Source: JBGSKY01 sp041740995 (GTDB taxonomy: Bacteria; Planctomycetota; Planctomycetia; Pirellulales; Pirellulaceae). Taken from it: a stretch of DNA of 64,000 nt. The stretch lies in NCBI GenBank assembly GCA_041740995.1, contig JBGSKY010000269.1, positions 1-64,000 of the forward strand, read 5' to 3'. The notes below the pieces were generated by a model that was not told the origin of the DNA, ran no database searches, and saw only the letters and a program-made list of their open reading frames with translations. Positions 18,170 to 26,684 of this stretch are shown here, in pieces (position 1 is the stretch's first letter; the number at the start of each line of letters is the position of its first letter). The translations under genes and the position numbers were made by a program.

Positions 18170-19538
18170 CGAAAAAAGTCTTTCCATTCTATTTGCCGAC
18201 GATGAGCGTTCGTTGCAAGAACTGATGCGAATGGAACTGCCGCAAATGGGCCATCGTGTCACCGTTTGCCCGGACGGACATACGGCCGTCGCTGCGCTAC
18301 AGAAAGACACTTTCGATTGTTTGCTGGTTGACTTGGACATGCCCGGAATGAATGGCATCGAAGTCATCCGTCGGGCGCACACCGTCAGTCCCGCCACCGA
18401 AGCGATCGTGCTGACCGGAAAGCAATCGCTGGATACAGCTATTGCAGCCCTGCGCTTCGGCGTGGTCGACTATCTTTCGAAGCCCTGTAAGCTGTCCGAA
18501 TTGGAAACGCTATTGAGCCGAATCGCCGCCCGTCGCCAGCTTCGTCGACAATACGTTGCACTCCAAGATGCATCGACAGAGAAGACGCAGGTTGGTCCCA
18601 AGCTGATCGGCAACCACGCGAGCATGCAAGCGGTTCAGAAGCTGATCGGTAAAGTCGCGCCTACCAATTCGACCGTCCTGATTCGCGGCGAAACAGGATG
18701 CGGCAAAGAACTCGTGGCACGCGCCGTTCACGATCAATCAATGCGTCGCGGACAGGCGTTCGTCGCGATCAACTGCGGCGCGTTGCCGGAGAATTTGATT
18801 GAAAGTGAACTATTTGGACATCGCCGAGGAGCTTTCACTGGCGCTGATTCTGACCGTCAGGGACTTTTTGAAACAGCCAACGGCGGCACAATTTTCTTAG
18901 ACGAGATTGGTGAATTGCCCTCTTCTATGCAAGCGAAGCTGCTGCGCGTTTTGGAGAGTGGTGACGTACGAAGAATTGGCGACAATCAAACGTTTCGCGT
19001 CGACGTTCGAGTGGTTTGCGCGACCCATAGAAATCTAGAAGAAATGGTCGAACAAGGAACGTTCCGCGAAGATCTAATGTTCCGAATTAACGCGTTTGAA
19101 ATCGGCGTACCAGCGCTCCGCGAACGCAGCGAAGATGTGCCAACACTTGCCAGACATATCTATCTACGATTTCATCCAGAACATGCCAGTCAGACGGTAA
19201 TTTTCAGCGACGAGACATTAGAAATCTTGCGATCGCACCAATGGCCCGGTAACGTCCGTGAACTGGCCAATGTAATTGAGCACGCCACGATTATATGCGA
19301 TGGGTTGCCGATTCAACCGCAACACTTGCCTCGACATTTCAGCGATCGACGACTCCGAAAAGACTTGCGAACGATCAGCCCAATGAGTCTCCGCGAAATG
19401 GAAACAATGGCGATTTTCGAAGCGGTTGAGCGGCACAGCGGCAACAAACCAGCGGCGGCTGAAGAGTTAGGAATTAGCTTAAAAACGCTTTATAACAAGC
19501 TCAATCAGAACGAGCCTGCAACCAAACGAGCTGCTTAA
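18132..19538 (+). CDS. NtrC-family sigma54-dependent response regulator
   Basis: A 468-residue activator. The receiver spans about 15-135 with acidic pair LFADDERS, phosphorylated Asp67 in LLVDLDMPG and Lys in LSKPC. The AAA+ domain (about 160-390) has Walker A GETGCGKE, the sigma54-contacting GAFTGA loop, and Walker B IFLDEIGEL. A Fis-type HTH ends the protein (NKPAAAEELGISLKTLYNKL). Once phosphorylated by its overlapping partner kinase it should open sigma54 promoters. Target genes are unknown; no convincing -24/-12 box was found nearby. The alternative GTG start at 18117 adds five residues. Confidence 0.95.
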   Translation: MNPNKKLPQQPPNEKSLSILFADDERSLQELMRMELPQMGHRVTVCPDGHTAVAALQKDTFDCLLVDLDMPGMNGIEVIRRAHTVSPATEAIVLTGKQSLDTAIAALRFGVVDYLSKPCKLSELETLLSRIAARRQLRRQYVALQDASTEKTQVGPKLIGNHASMQAVQKLIGKVAPTNSTVLIRGETGCGKELVARAVHDQSMRRGQAFVAINCGALPENLIESELFGHRRGAFTGADSDRQGLFETANGGTIFLDEIGELPSSMQAKLLRVLESGDVRRIGDNQTFRVDVRVVCATHRNLEEMVEQGTFREDLMFRINAFEIGVPALRERSEDVPTLARHIYLRFHPEHASQTVIFSDETLEILRSHQWPGNVRELANVIEHATIICDGLPIQPQHLPRHFSDRRLRKDLRTISPMSLREMETMAIFEAVERHSGNKPAAAEELGISLKTLYNKLNQNEPATKRAA

Positions 19539-19587
19539 ACCGCAAAGTTGGCAAATATTTTCAAAGACGGACCGCGCAAGTGACTCC

Positions 19588-19599
19588 CGTCTTAAGACG
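19588..19599. promoter_or_regulatory. 12 bp perfect palindrome
   Basis: CGTCTTAAGACG is a perfect 12-base palindrome in the 153-base gap between the sigma54 activator and the kinase-like gene. It could be a dimeric operator upstream of the kinase-like gene; this is inferred from symmetry and position alone. Confidence 0.25.
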
Positions 19600-19691
19600 A
19601 TTTAAATTGTGATTGGAATTGATTTTTGAAGAGCGATCAATTCTGTGTTTACAAGGCTCCCATTTCGATTTCATTTTTTACCACCAAAGCT

Positions 19692-20561
19692 ATGTTATCC
19701 AAATTGAGCAGTCTGTTTTCGCGGAAAAGCCAACACGAACGAAGCACTCGTGATCGACCGCCAATTTTTCGTGCACTTGGCGCAAAAAATCCGCCAACCG
19801 AGATCGTTGCACAATCATCCGATCAGTATGCCGGTGTCTACCGATTGGTAGATGTCTACAAGCACGACTCTTGGGCAGCGACGGCGCGTTATGCAAACGA
19901 TCAAAATGAGATTGTTTGCAAGTTCAATCGCCAAAAAAGTATTGGCTTGCTCCCAATGCAGTGGCTAGGTTGGTTCCTCGCCCGACGCGAAACAATTTTG
20001 CTGAACAAGCTTAGAAGCATCGATAGTATTCCTGATCCAGTGGGTCCGATGTACTACAACGGTCGCTTGCAGCGTCACGTGACCGCGCACGTTTATGTAC
20101 CCGGTCGACCATTCAAACATGATGCGGATATTCCGGACCAATTTTTTCACGAACTGACCGCTTTGATTCAACAAGTTCACGATTGCCATGTCGCCTTCGT
20201 CGACTTCCATAAATGCGAGAACATCCTGGTTGGCGAGGATGGACGACCGCATTTAATTGATTTCCAGATCGGTTTTTGGCGGCCCCAAAATCGGATCGCC
20301 GCGTGGTTCACTGGCGGGATACTTAAGGCGTTGCAGCAGAGCGACCAATATCATCTGCTAAAGCACATCACACGTTCGCGGCCAAACATGTGCCTTGCTC
20401 ACATGGTCAGCCAGCGACCATGGTTCATTCAACTGCACCGAACTGTCGCGATTCCATTCCGAACTTTCCGGCGTCGATTTCTGGTGGCGATTCGGATACG
20501 AACCGGGATAGGTCGCGTGAACACCGAAACACAACCCGAAGTCGCCCATCGAGCAGCGTAG
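19692..20561 (+). CDS. Kinase-like protein (lipopolysaccharide/InaA-type fold)
   Basis: A 289-residue protein with a degenerate protein-kinase-like fold, closest in pattern to the lipopolysaccharide kinase/InaA group. The catalytic loop is FVDFHKCENILVGEDG (Asp and Asn present) and the metal loop is LIDFQIGF, where DFG has become DFQ. An N-lobe Lys in EIVCKFNRQ and the acidic ETILL helix may be the ATP-anchoring pair. An amphipathic or membrane-close stretch LLPMQWLGWFLA is notable. ATG at 19692 (MLSKLSSLFSRK) is chosen over an earlier start at 19626. It could phosphorylate a lipid-linked sugar of the cell surface (inference). Confidence 0.65.
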   Translation: MLSKLSSLFSRKSQHERSTRDRPPIFRALGAKNPPTEIVAQSSDQYAGVYRLVDVYKHDSWAATARYANDQNEIVCKFNRQKSIGLLPMQWLGWFLARRETILLNKLRSIDSIPDPVGPMYYNGRLQRHVTAHVYVPGRPFKHDADIPDQFFHELTALIQQVHDCHVAFVDFHKCENILVGEDGRPHLIDFQIGFWRPQNRIAAWFTGGILKALQQSDQYHLLKHITRSRPNMCLAHMVSQRPWFIQLHRTVAIPFRTFRRRFLVAIRIRTGIGRVNTETQPEVAHRAA

Positions 20562-20877
20562 AATCATTCAAAATAAGGTTCTGATCCAACTGCAAATTGA
20601 AAGCCGCTATTTTGACAGCGTCAAACGATCTCAAGCCAACGGATTGCACTGGCGACCTTCGGCAAACTCTTCTACGCTCCCGCGAGCTTCGCAATCAGAA
20701 TATTCTACGCAATACAAATATTCGTTAAGGTCTGCACGACCGGAAACCGATGATAACCGATAGTAGTTTTTGTATCTGTGCGGCGAGTTAATCGCTGCCA
20801 TTTCGGCCCTGTGGTTCAAGTCGCTTCTAGCTAGGAGTCCCAAGGGTCGTAAGTTTATCAACAAAGCAAGTACAGCA
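20562..20877. other. Intergenic region before the surface block
   Basis: A 316-base gap between the kinase-like gene and the single-pass protein. An in-frame ATG at 20770 could extend the downstream gene, but the extra residues are not like the rest of it. I see no RNA or repeat. Confidence 0.4.
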
Positions 20878-22479
20878 ATGACTGGAAACAACGCCGCTAA
20901 CCAAGCGAATCGAACCAGCAGTCCACATCGCGATGGATTCAAGCTGCCCAATGGTCAACGAGTTCCCGTGCTGTTTCGACTGAAGAACATTCAAGCGACC
21001 TCGCCCGCACGGCTTGTTCCTCAATCAGCGGATGCGCCTAAATCCGACAGCGTTGCTGCGACGACCGCCAATATTGGATCGAAAGATGTGGGCACGCGAG
21101 TCGATTCTGCTCATACCAATGTGAGCAATTCGATCGACCGCGACACCGTCATTGCGGGTCCAAGCTGGATGCGCCGAAATGCCTATCGCGTCACGGTTTT
21201 GTGTTTGCTCTTGGTAACCATCGGACTTTTGTCCAGCAACCACACTCGCGGGCGCAACGACTTGCAAGTCACTGAAAAGCCATCAAGCGTGACGCTGACA
21301 AAATCTTCAGACCTTGCAATCGGTCTCGAAAATCCACAATCTCTCGTCGTTGAAACTGCTCCAAATTTGCCAGCTTCAATTGCTTTAAATCCAACTGAAG
21401 ATCCGAAGCAAAACCTGACAATCGAGCCGCCACCAGCAGTCGAAATGCCGAAGCTGCTAGCTCAGAACAGTGGGCTCACCAATGCACAAACGACAAAGGT
21501 TGAATCGCCGGATTTGTCCGGTGCAGCCAACGAGAACGCAAAGCCGCTCGCTAAGCCTGCGTTGCTGATCGGTTCAAGTGATGAGCCAAAAATGACTTCT
21601 GAATTCTTAACGCTACGACCGAACGCCGAACCAAAGTCGAATTCCGCGATTACAAAAGAGAACGAAGCGGCTGCAGCAAAACTGCCAACGTCCACTACAA
21701 ACGTGAGCATCAGCGAGTCTATGAATCGTTCGACGTTGGCCGTACAACCGGTTTCGACAGACGCGGCCCGCAACGCAAGTCAGCTTCCAACTGCAACGAC
21801 TGCAAATCGCTACGCGACAGCGCCAAACCAAACCAGCTCGCCGCAATTTACATCGCCGCAATCGGCCGCTGGGCAAGCGACCGTCAGGCAAACAAACGTA
21901 CCTGATATGGATACGCAAGCTTTGTACTCATTGCTTCAGGGTTACGAACAACAATCGCCTGAAGACGCGATTCGAAGCGCACGGCAAGCTTCCTCGTACA
22001 ACGTCGGATATTCGCCTGACGCACCGAACGGCACCACAACCGCTGGCAATGTTCCTTGGTCGCCACCAACTCCGTCAAATAACTTGTACACCCAATCGGG
22101 AGCTGCGACTGGCGTAGAAATTCCTCAGACCTCAGCACCCAATCAAGTCGTCAAGCAAGGTTATGTTCCAATCGGATCGTCTTTGGTTGAGGCCAGCGGA
22201 ATGAATGCTCCGCAACCATCGGGCTATGTGCCGATCGGAGCAAATGCAGCACCAATGCAGAACCAAGACCCGACGCTTTATCCAGTCGCTTCGGTCCCAG
22301 GGTTGGACAACTTAAATCAACCTCAGCGCCCCAACGCTTATCAACCACTGTATCCAGTCGCAAATCCAAATATGAATCCCGCTCCAACTTTTGGAACCGT
22401 ACCGAAAGTCGCAGACCAAAACGCAGCCGGACCATATCAACCGATTGGCACTACTAGCGGCTATGGGTTCAGTCGGTAA
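20878..22479 (+). CDS. Single-pass membrane protein with tyrosine-rich repeat tail
   Basis: A 533-residue protein I do not recognise. One TM helix at about residues 103-121 (VTVLCLLLVTIGLLSS) follows basic residues, so the first 100 residues should be cytoplasmic and the long tail outside, or the reverse. The rest is low-complexity Ser/Thr/Pro/Asn/Ala. The last ~190 residues carry about a dozen Tyr, nearly absent before, in short repeats: GYVPIG twice, LYPVA twice, YQPLYPVA and YQPIG. It lies 80 bases upstream of the BY-kinase-like ATPase gene on the same strand. Tyr-rich tails are substrates of bacterial tyrosine kinases, so a partner role is possible (inference). Confidence 0.6.
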   Translation: MTGNNAANQANRTSSPHRDGFKLPNGQRVPVLFRLKNIQATSPARLVPQSADAPKSDSVAATTANIGSKDVGTRVDSAHTNVSNSIDRDTVIAGPSWMRRNAYRVTVLCLLLVTIGLLSSNHTRGRNDLQVTEKPSSVTLTKSSDLAIGLENPQSLVVETAPNLPASIALNPTEDPKQNLTIEPPPAVEMPKLLAQNSGLTNAQTTKVESPDLSGAANENAKPLAKPALLIGSSDEPKMTSEFLTLRPNAEPKSNSAITKENEAAAAKLPTSTTNVSISESMNRSTLAVQPVSTDAARNASQLPTATTANRYATAPNQTSSPQFTSPQSAAGQATVRQTNVPDMDTQALYSLLQGYEQQSPEDAIRSARQASSYNVGYSPDAPNGTTTAGNVPWSPPTPSNNLYTQSGAATGVEIPQTSAPNQVVKQGYVPIGSSLVEASGMNAPQPSGYVPIGANAAPMQNQDPTLYPVASVPGLDNLNQPQRPNAYQPLYPVANPNMNPAPTFGTVPKVADQNAAGPYQPIGTTSGYGFSR

Positions 22480-22490
22480 CGTCTCCGAGG

Positions 22491-22510
22491 TAAGTCGATT
22501 GTTCGACTTA
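22491..22510. promoter_or_regulatory. 20-base inverted repeat between surface-block genes
   Basis: TAAGTCGA-TTGT-TCGACTTA, a perfect 8 bp stem with a 4 nt loop, begins 12 bases after the stop of the single-pass protein. It could be a weak terminator, an RNA processing stem or an operator for the ATPase gene starting at 22560. Confidence 0.4.
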
Positions 22511-22559
22511 GTTTACTTCACTTGATCACCGCCAATACAGCTACCGTTTGGAATTCGTT

Positions 22560-24572
22560 ATGAGCAATCTAGATCAAGCCTTCTTAAAAGCTTATGCAAA
22601 AAAGCCGATCCAGCGTCCATCGCAAGCGGCTGTCCAATCGACGCTGACACCATCGACTGCGACACCGCCGTCCAACGCTCAGGCTTTGAAACCGAATATC
22701 GCGCCAGCACCAAAATCGAACCAAGTGAACATGGCGAACAAAACTGAAGATCAAAATGCTGCATCTGTTGTAGCAACGCGAGCCGCTTCGCGATCGTCAA
22801 GTTTTGTACCGTCACAATCGATGGGCAACATTCGTCGTTTCAATGATAACAAAGAAGACAGTTTCATTCGAATCGATACGCCAGCAGTGCAACCCGCTGC
22901 GCTCACCAAGCCGGCTTCGTTGGAACCAGCCATACCCGCTCAGGGACCAGCCCGCGCACTATCGGCACAGTCGACCGTTAAGCCACTATCACAACACCAA
23001 TCCAGTTTCGTAAAAACTGCACCAGCAAATTCGCCGATGTCCGCGCCGACTCAGCCGCTTTCACCAAGCTCGCAGCCCGCGGTCTACAGCTATCCTTCGC
23101 GAAAGCCTGTAACTGATCCAAGCCACCAGTCCCCTGTCGAGCACGGTGTGGTCAACAAAGCAACTTTGCGGAAACAGGCCGCTTCGTCAGCAATGCATAT
23201 GAACAACGTTGCAATTGCGGATGTCCAGTCAACGAAAAATGATACGGTTTACAAAAGTCAATCAATGCAGGTCGCCGAAGCGTTGCGACATGAACAGCCG
23301 CTTTCGAAAGCAACTGCTCCAGCAATCGACCCATCAATTGTTGCCGCTCTGAAGGATTTCGATGCACAATGGGAACGCGGGTTACGGGCAACGTCCGGGG
23401 AAGGGCTCGCCTCGAAAACGCTCAATAGACCTGACCAGCCACAGTCGACCGTTCGAAACGCTTGGCGGAAGGATGAGCAGAGTTACCGTGTCGATGCTCC
23501 CGTAGCAAAAACCATCAGTAAAGTGAAAGAAGTGCAGGCTGCCGCAAATGTTGCACCGCGTCAACAAGCCAGGCCACCGTCTGCACTACAACCAAAAACA
23601 GATTCGCGACCAGTCGCCCAAGCTCCAGCGCATCGCGTGGATAGAATTGACGCTGGTCAAACAACACCGCCGTCTTCGCGAGTCGAACGTCAAGTTGCTA
23701 AATTCGAATTGCCAAGCATTTCTGAATCAGATCTTTACGTCAGCGCCGCCAGCGCAGCAGTAGTAAAGTCATTGGCCGATTCGGCACCGAAGTTTGAGAG
23801 CAACCCGATTTATTTGGATGCCAAAGCAGCGATCAAAATTAACAAGCCACGAACGGATGCAAAAGTCGCGCAAGCCACGCAGTCGATCATGGTCCCAATG
23901 ACGCCCGGCTGGGAAGTTGATTGTTTTCAATGGCCTTTGACTGTCCTGGGATTGCTGGAGTCACAAGAGGAAGCCTTTGATGAGATCGCCAGCCAATTGA
24001 TAAACGCGAATCGTAAGGGACTGAAAGTCGTAGCAATCACTGCCGCCGAACGCGGTGTGGGTAAATCGACGACAACATTATGCTTGGCTGCGGTTCTCGC
24101 TAACGCCGGCTTGAGAGTCGCGGTGATCGACGGCGATACCGAAAACCCGTCGCTATTCAACCACTTGAATCTCGAATTAAAGCACGGTTGGCAGGATTGT
24201 ATCAAAGCCAATGTGCCGCTCGAAGATACAGCGATCCACGCTATCGACGAAGGTATTACACTTTTCCCACTGACCGATTCCATTGGATACTCAGAAGTGG
24301 AAAAAAATGGCGAGCGAATTGGTCGCCTGATCAAACGAGTCGCAAGCAGTTTCGATTTGGTCTTAGTCGACTCACATCGCGTCAATCATAAATGCGCGCG
24401 GCTGATCGGCAGTTACGGTGACGAGTCGGCAATCGATGCTGCTATGGTAATTATCGACGTTGAACTAAGTGTCAAAGACCGCGTGGAAACGTCGTTGGGC
24501 TTGCTGCAGGCGCAGGGTATCACTTCGGTCGGGATTGTCGAAAATTTTAACGCTATGAAAGCGGCTCAGTAA
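22560..24572 (+). CDS. BY-kinase/ParA-like P-loop ATPase with long disordered N-terminus
   Basis: A 670-residue protein in two parts. Residues 1-~450 are low complexity (Ala, Pro, Ser, Gln) without predicted fold. Residues ~455-670 form a MinD/ParA-type P-loop domain: Walker A ERGVGKSTTT (about 496-506), Walker A' VAVIDGDTENPSL and Walker B FDLVLVDSHRV. The layout is like the cytoplasmic half of capsule tyrosine kinases (CpsD/CapB, Wzc), though the Arg of the usual DxDxR A' motif is missing and there is no C-terminal Tyr cluster. ATG at 22560 is preferred to a TTG four codons upstream. The ExeA-like gene starts 21 bases downstream. Confidence 0.8.
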   Translation: MSNLDQAFLKAYAKKPIQRPSQAAVQSTLTPSTATPPSNAQALKPNIAPAPKSNQVNMANKTEDQNAASVVATRAASRSSSFVPSQSMGNIRRFNDNKEDSFIRIDTPAVQPAALTKPASLEPAIPAQGPARALSAQSTVKPLSQHQSSFVKTAPANSPMSAPTQPLSPSSQPAVYSYPSRKPVTDPSHQSPVEHGVVNKATLRKQAASSAMHMNNVAIADVQSTKNDTVYKSQSMQVAEALRHEQPLSKATAPAIDPSIVAALKDFDAQWERGLRATSGEGLASKTLNRPDQPQSTVRNAWRKDEQSYRVDAPVAKTISKVKEVQAAANVAPRQQARPPSALQPKTDSRPVAQAPAHRVDRIDAGQTTPPSSRVERQVAKFELPSISESDLYVSAASAAVVKSLADSAPKFESNPIYLDAKAAIKINKPRTDAKVAQATQSIMVPMTPGWEVDCFQWPLTVLGLLESQEEAFDEIASQLINANRKGLKVVAITAAERGVGKSTTTLCLAAVLANAGLRVAVIDGDTENPSLFNHLNLELKHGWQDCIKANVPLEDTAIHAIDEGITLFPLTDSIGYSEVEKNGERIGRLIKRVASSFDLVLVDSHRVNHKCARLIGSYGDESAIDAAMVIIDVELSVKDRVETSLGLLQAQGITSVGIVENFNAMKAAQ

Positions 24573-24593
24573 CCTTTTGCAGGAATTTGACTA

Positions 24594-25442
24594 ATGTACG
24601 AATCCTACTGGCAACTTAAGAGCCGTCCGTTCGACAGCAATGTAAACTTCGATGCGTATTATCCGTCGGAGCTGCATCAAGCGGCATTGCTAAAGCTGCG
24701 TTACTCGATAGAAAATCGACGGGCTATCGCGGTTCTCTCTGGACCGAGCGGGATGGGCAAATCGATGTTACTAAACAAGCTCGCTGGCCAACTCCCAGAA
24801 TTTGTTGGACCAATCCTCTCGTTGAACTTTACCTGTTTCAACGCCGAACAAATGGTCGAATACGTCGCGATGGCTTGTGATAACGACTATGCCGCTAAAC
24901 CCGATCGCAGCCCATCGGGAGCGGTTGCAACAATCGAGCGATTTCTAAAAAACAATTGTCGGTCCAGTCGCCATTCTGTCCTGATGATTGACGAAGCTCA
25001 CATGCTCGAAGCGAACGAACATCTCGAGGCGCTTCGGCAGTTGCTCAACATCGCCGCTAGCAGCTCAACCGGTGAATCGGCCTGGACTGTTGTGCTGAGT
25101 GGCATGCCAAGCATAGTTTCGCAAATCCATCGCAATGGTGCTCTGCGCGATCGCGTGAGTGTGCAGTGCATGCTGAAAAGCTTTTCATCGCACGATACAA
25201 GTGCATACATCGCTCACCGGTTACGTGTTGCCGAATGTGGTCGACAGAACGTTTACACCAACGATGCCTTGGATGCTATTCACCGTCTGACCGACGGAGT
25301 GCCAAGGCGCATCAATTCACTGTGCGATCTTTCTCTGATGGTTGGTTACGCGCAAGAATTGCCCACGATCGACGGCACTGTGATCGAAAATATCTATGCG
25401 GAATTACATCCGGCTGCTTTTATAAGCGAGCTCGCCAGTTAG
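24594..25442 (+). CDS. ExeA/GspA-like AAA ATPase
   Basis: A 282-residue AAA ATPase of the ExeA (GspA) type. The signature start MYESYWQLKSRPFD is followed by Walker A SGPSGMGKS (about 49-57), Walker B VLMIDEAHML (about 130-139) and sensor-2-like GVPRRINSLCDL near residue 237. ExeA helps assemble the type II secretin in Aeromonas; relatives are found in exopolysaccharide/PEP-CTERM clusters next to BY-kinases, exactly the pairing seen here. No peptidoglycan-binding domain is present. It likely drives assembly or export of a surface polymer or protein. It is convergent with the next gene (16-base gap). Confidence 0.85.
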   Translation: MYESYWQLKSRPFDSNVNFDAYYPSELHQAALLKLRYSIENRRAIAVLSGPSGMGKSMLLNKLAGQLPEFVGPILSLNFTCFNAEQMVEYVAMACDNDYAAKPDRSPSGAVATIERFLKNNCRSSRHSVLMIDEAHMLEANEHLEALRQLLNIAASSSTGESAWTVVLSGMPSIVSQIHRNGALRDRVSVQCMLKSFSSHDTSAYIAHRLRVAECGRQNVYTNDALDAIHRLTDGVPRRINSLCDLSLMVGYAQELPTIDGTVIENIYAELHPAAFISELAS

Positions 25443-25458
25443 GCCGACTAATTGTTCG

Positions 25459-26682
25459 TCATCTGCGTCTTGCAAGCGTAAAAATAATGTTGAGCTTTTG
25501 AGCCTTTTGGCTCTTACGCCGCAGTAAGTAGCTCATTGCCGCGACAACCAGTCCAGCTGGCCACCAATACATTATCGCGGATGGCTCGGCTGACTCTTCT
25601 TGAATAGCTGCTTGCCTAGCAGCTTTTTCTGTCGCTTGTTCGCGAACATTGGAATGCTGCATCGCAAGCGAGATTTCAGCGAAACTGCTCTCATCTCCGC
25701 CAAAATCGAAAACTCGGTTCATTCCGACACCACCGTTCCAGCCGCTGAGAGTGACTGTGCCCGCATCAAAGGATTTGCGTAACCAACGATGCCCGCTATC
25801 CGAAGTAAACGAAGTGGGTTGTAACAAAATCAATTCAAGAACATCTGGAGAGTGTTTTTGATGCGAATCTCGGGCGGTGATTTTCGATGGTTGTCGATCG
25901 ACAGACAAATCCTCCGCCGCGTTTTTACGCCACTGACGAACAATCGCCAATGAGTCTAATGTTTCCTCTAATGATCGAAGTTTTATTTGCATCGAACTCG
26001 CGTCGTCTAACAATCCGGCGCCGCGAACATCTTCAATTTCCAGTTGCAGTGGCGAAGTACTTGGTCGATCGAATTCTTCTTTTTGATCTTTGAAAACCGA
26101 AGGCCCAGCGAATTCTGTTGGAACAATCATCTGCGACGACGACATAGTCTGTGTCTGGATCGGCGGCGTGGATGCCCGAACGCTTCCGATAACCGACGGG
26201 CTGTTGAGCAGGGCAGCGGGAACAATCGTCTCTTCGCTTGCTGAGGCAACGCTACGTTGCAAAGGCACTGATTGCTGGGCGGTAATCGGAGCGCTTGGCG
26301 TGCTAGTCAACGGAGCAGTCGGTGCGTCCAAACGAAATTGAAAAACGATTGCAGGAGGTGGAGGACTGAAATTCGACAACGATGTTGGTTCAAAGCTCCG
26401 AACGTCTCTGCCTGGACCGCGAAATTCGCGCTGAGGCGGCTGAGCTTGTGAACGTTGCTCTGCGCCCGCAGTTCGATTCGCATTTGCTTTCGCCGCTTCA
26501 AAAACAAAAGCCGACTCTCCGACTAATTGCGAAACAAGCTGAAGATCGAGTTCGAAACTAATCAGCGGATTCGCGCTGAACATGCACCGCAGTTCAAGCG
26601 GCTGAATCGTCAGATGTCGGACCAAAGAATCGTTTCGACGACGTTGCGTTTTTTTAAATAGCGAGCTCAAGATTGCAAACAT
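25459..26682 (-). CDS. Surface protein with LEPR-XLL-like start and C-terminal membrane anchor
   Basis: A 407-residue protein. Near the N-terminus, after a basic run, is RHLTIQPLELRCMFSANPL, a variant of the LEPR-XLL element (LEPRxLLSA) found at the start of many large planctomycete surface proteins. The middle is Ser/Thr/Pro-rich and unstructured. The C-terminus has a hydrophobic segment (about 376-390, WWPAGLVVAAMSYLL) followed by a basic cluster RRKSQKAQK, like a cell-wall or sorting anchor. It ends two bases downstream of the kinase gene start-to-stop order on the same strand, so it is probably co-transcribed with the kinase (26685). Function unknown. Confidence 0.65.
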   Translation of the reverse strand: MFAILSSLFKKTQRRRNDSLVRHLTIQPLELRCMFSANPLISFELDLQLVSQLVGESAFVFEAAKANANRTAGAEQRSQAQPPQREFRGPGRDVRSFEPTSLSNFSPPPPAIVFQFRLDAPTAPLTSTPSAPITAQQSVPLQRSVASASEETIVPAALLNSPSVIGSVRASTPPIQTQTMSSSQMIVPTEFAGPSVFKDQKEEFDRPSTSPLQLEIEDVRGAGLLDDASSMQIKLRSLEETLDSLAIVRQWRKNAAEDLSVDRQPSKITARDSHQKHSPDVLELILLQPTSFTSDSGHRWLRKSFDAGTVTLSGWNGGVGMNRVFDFGGDESSFAEISLAMQHSNVREQATEKAARQAAIQEESAEPSAIMYWWPAGLVVAAMSYLLRRKSQKAQKLNIIFTLARRR

Positions 26683-26684
26683 GG

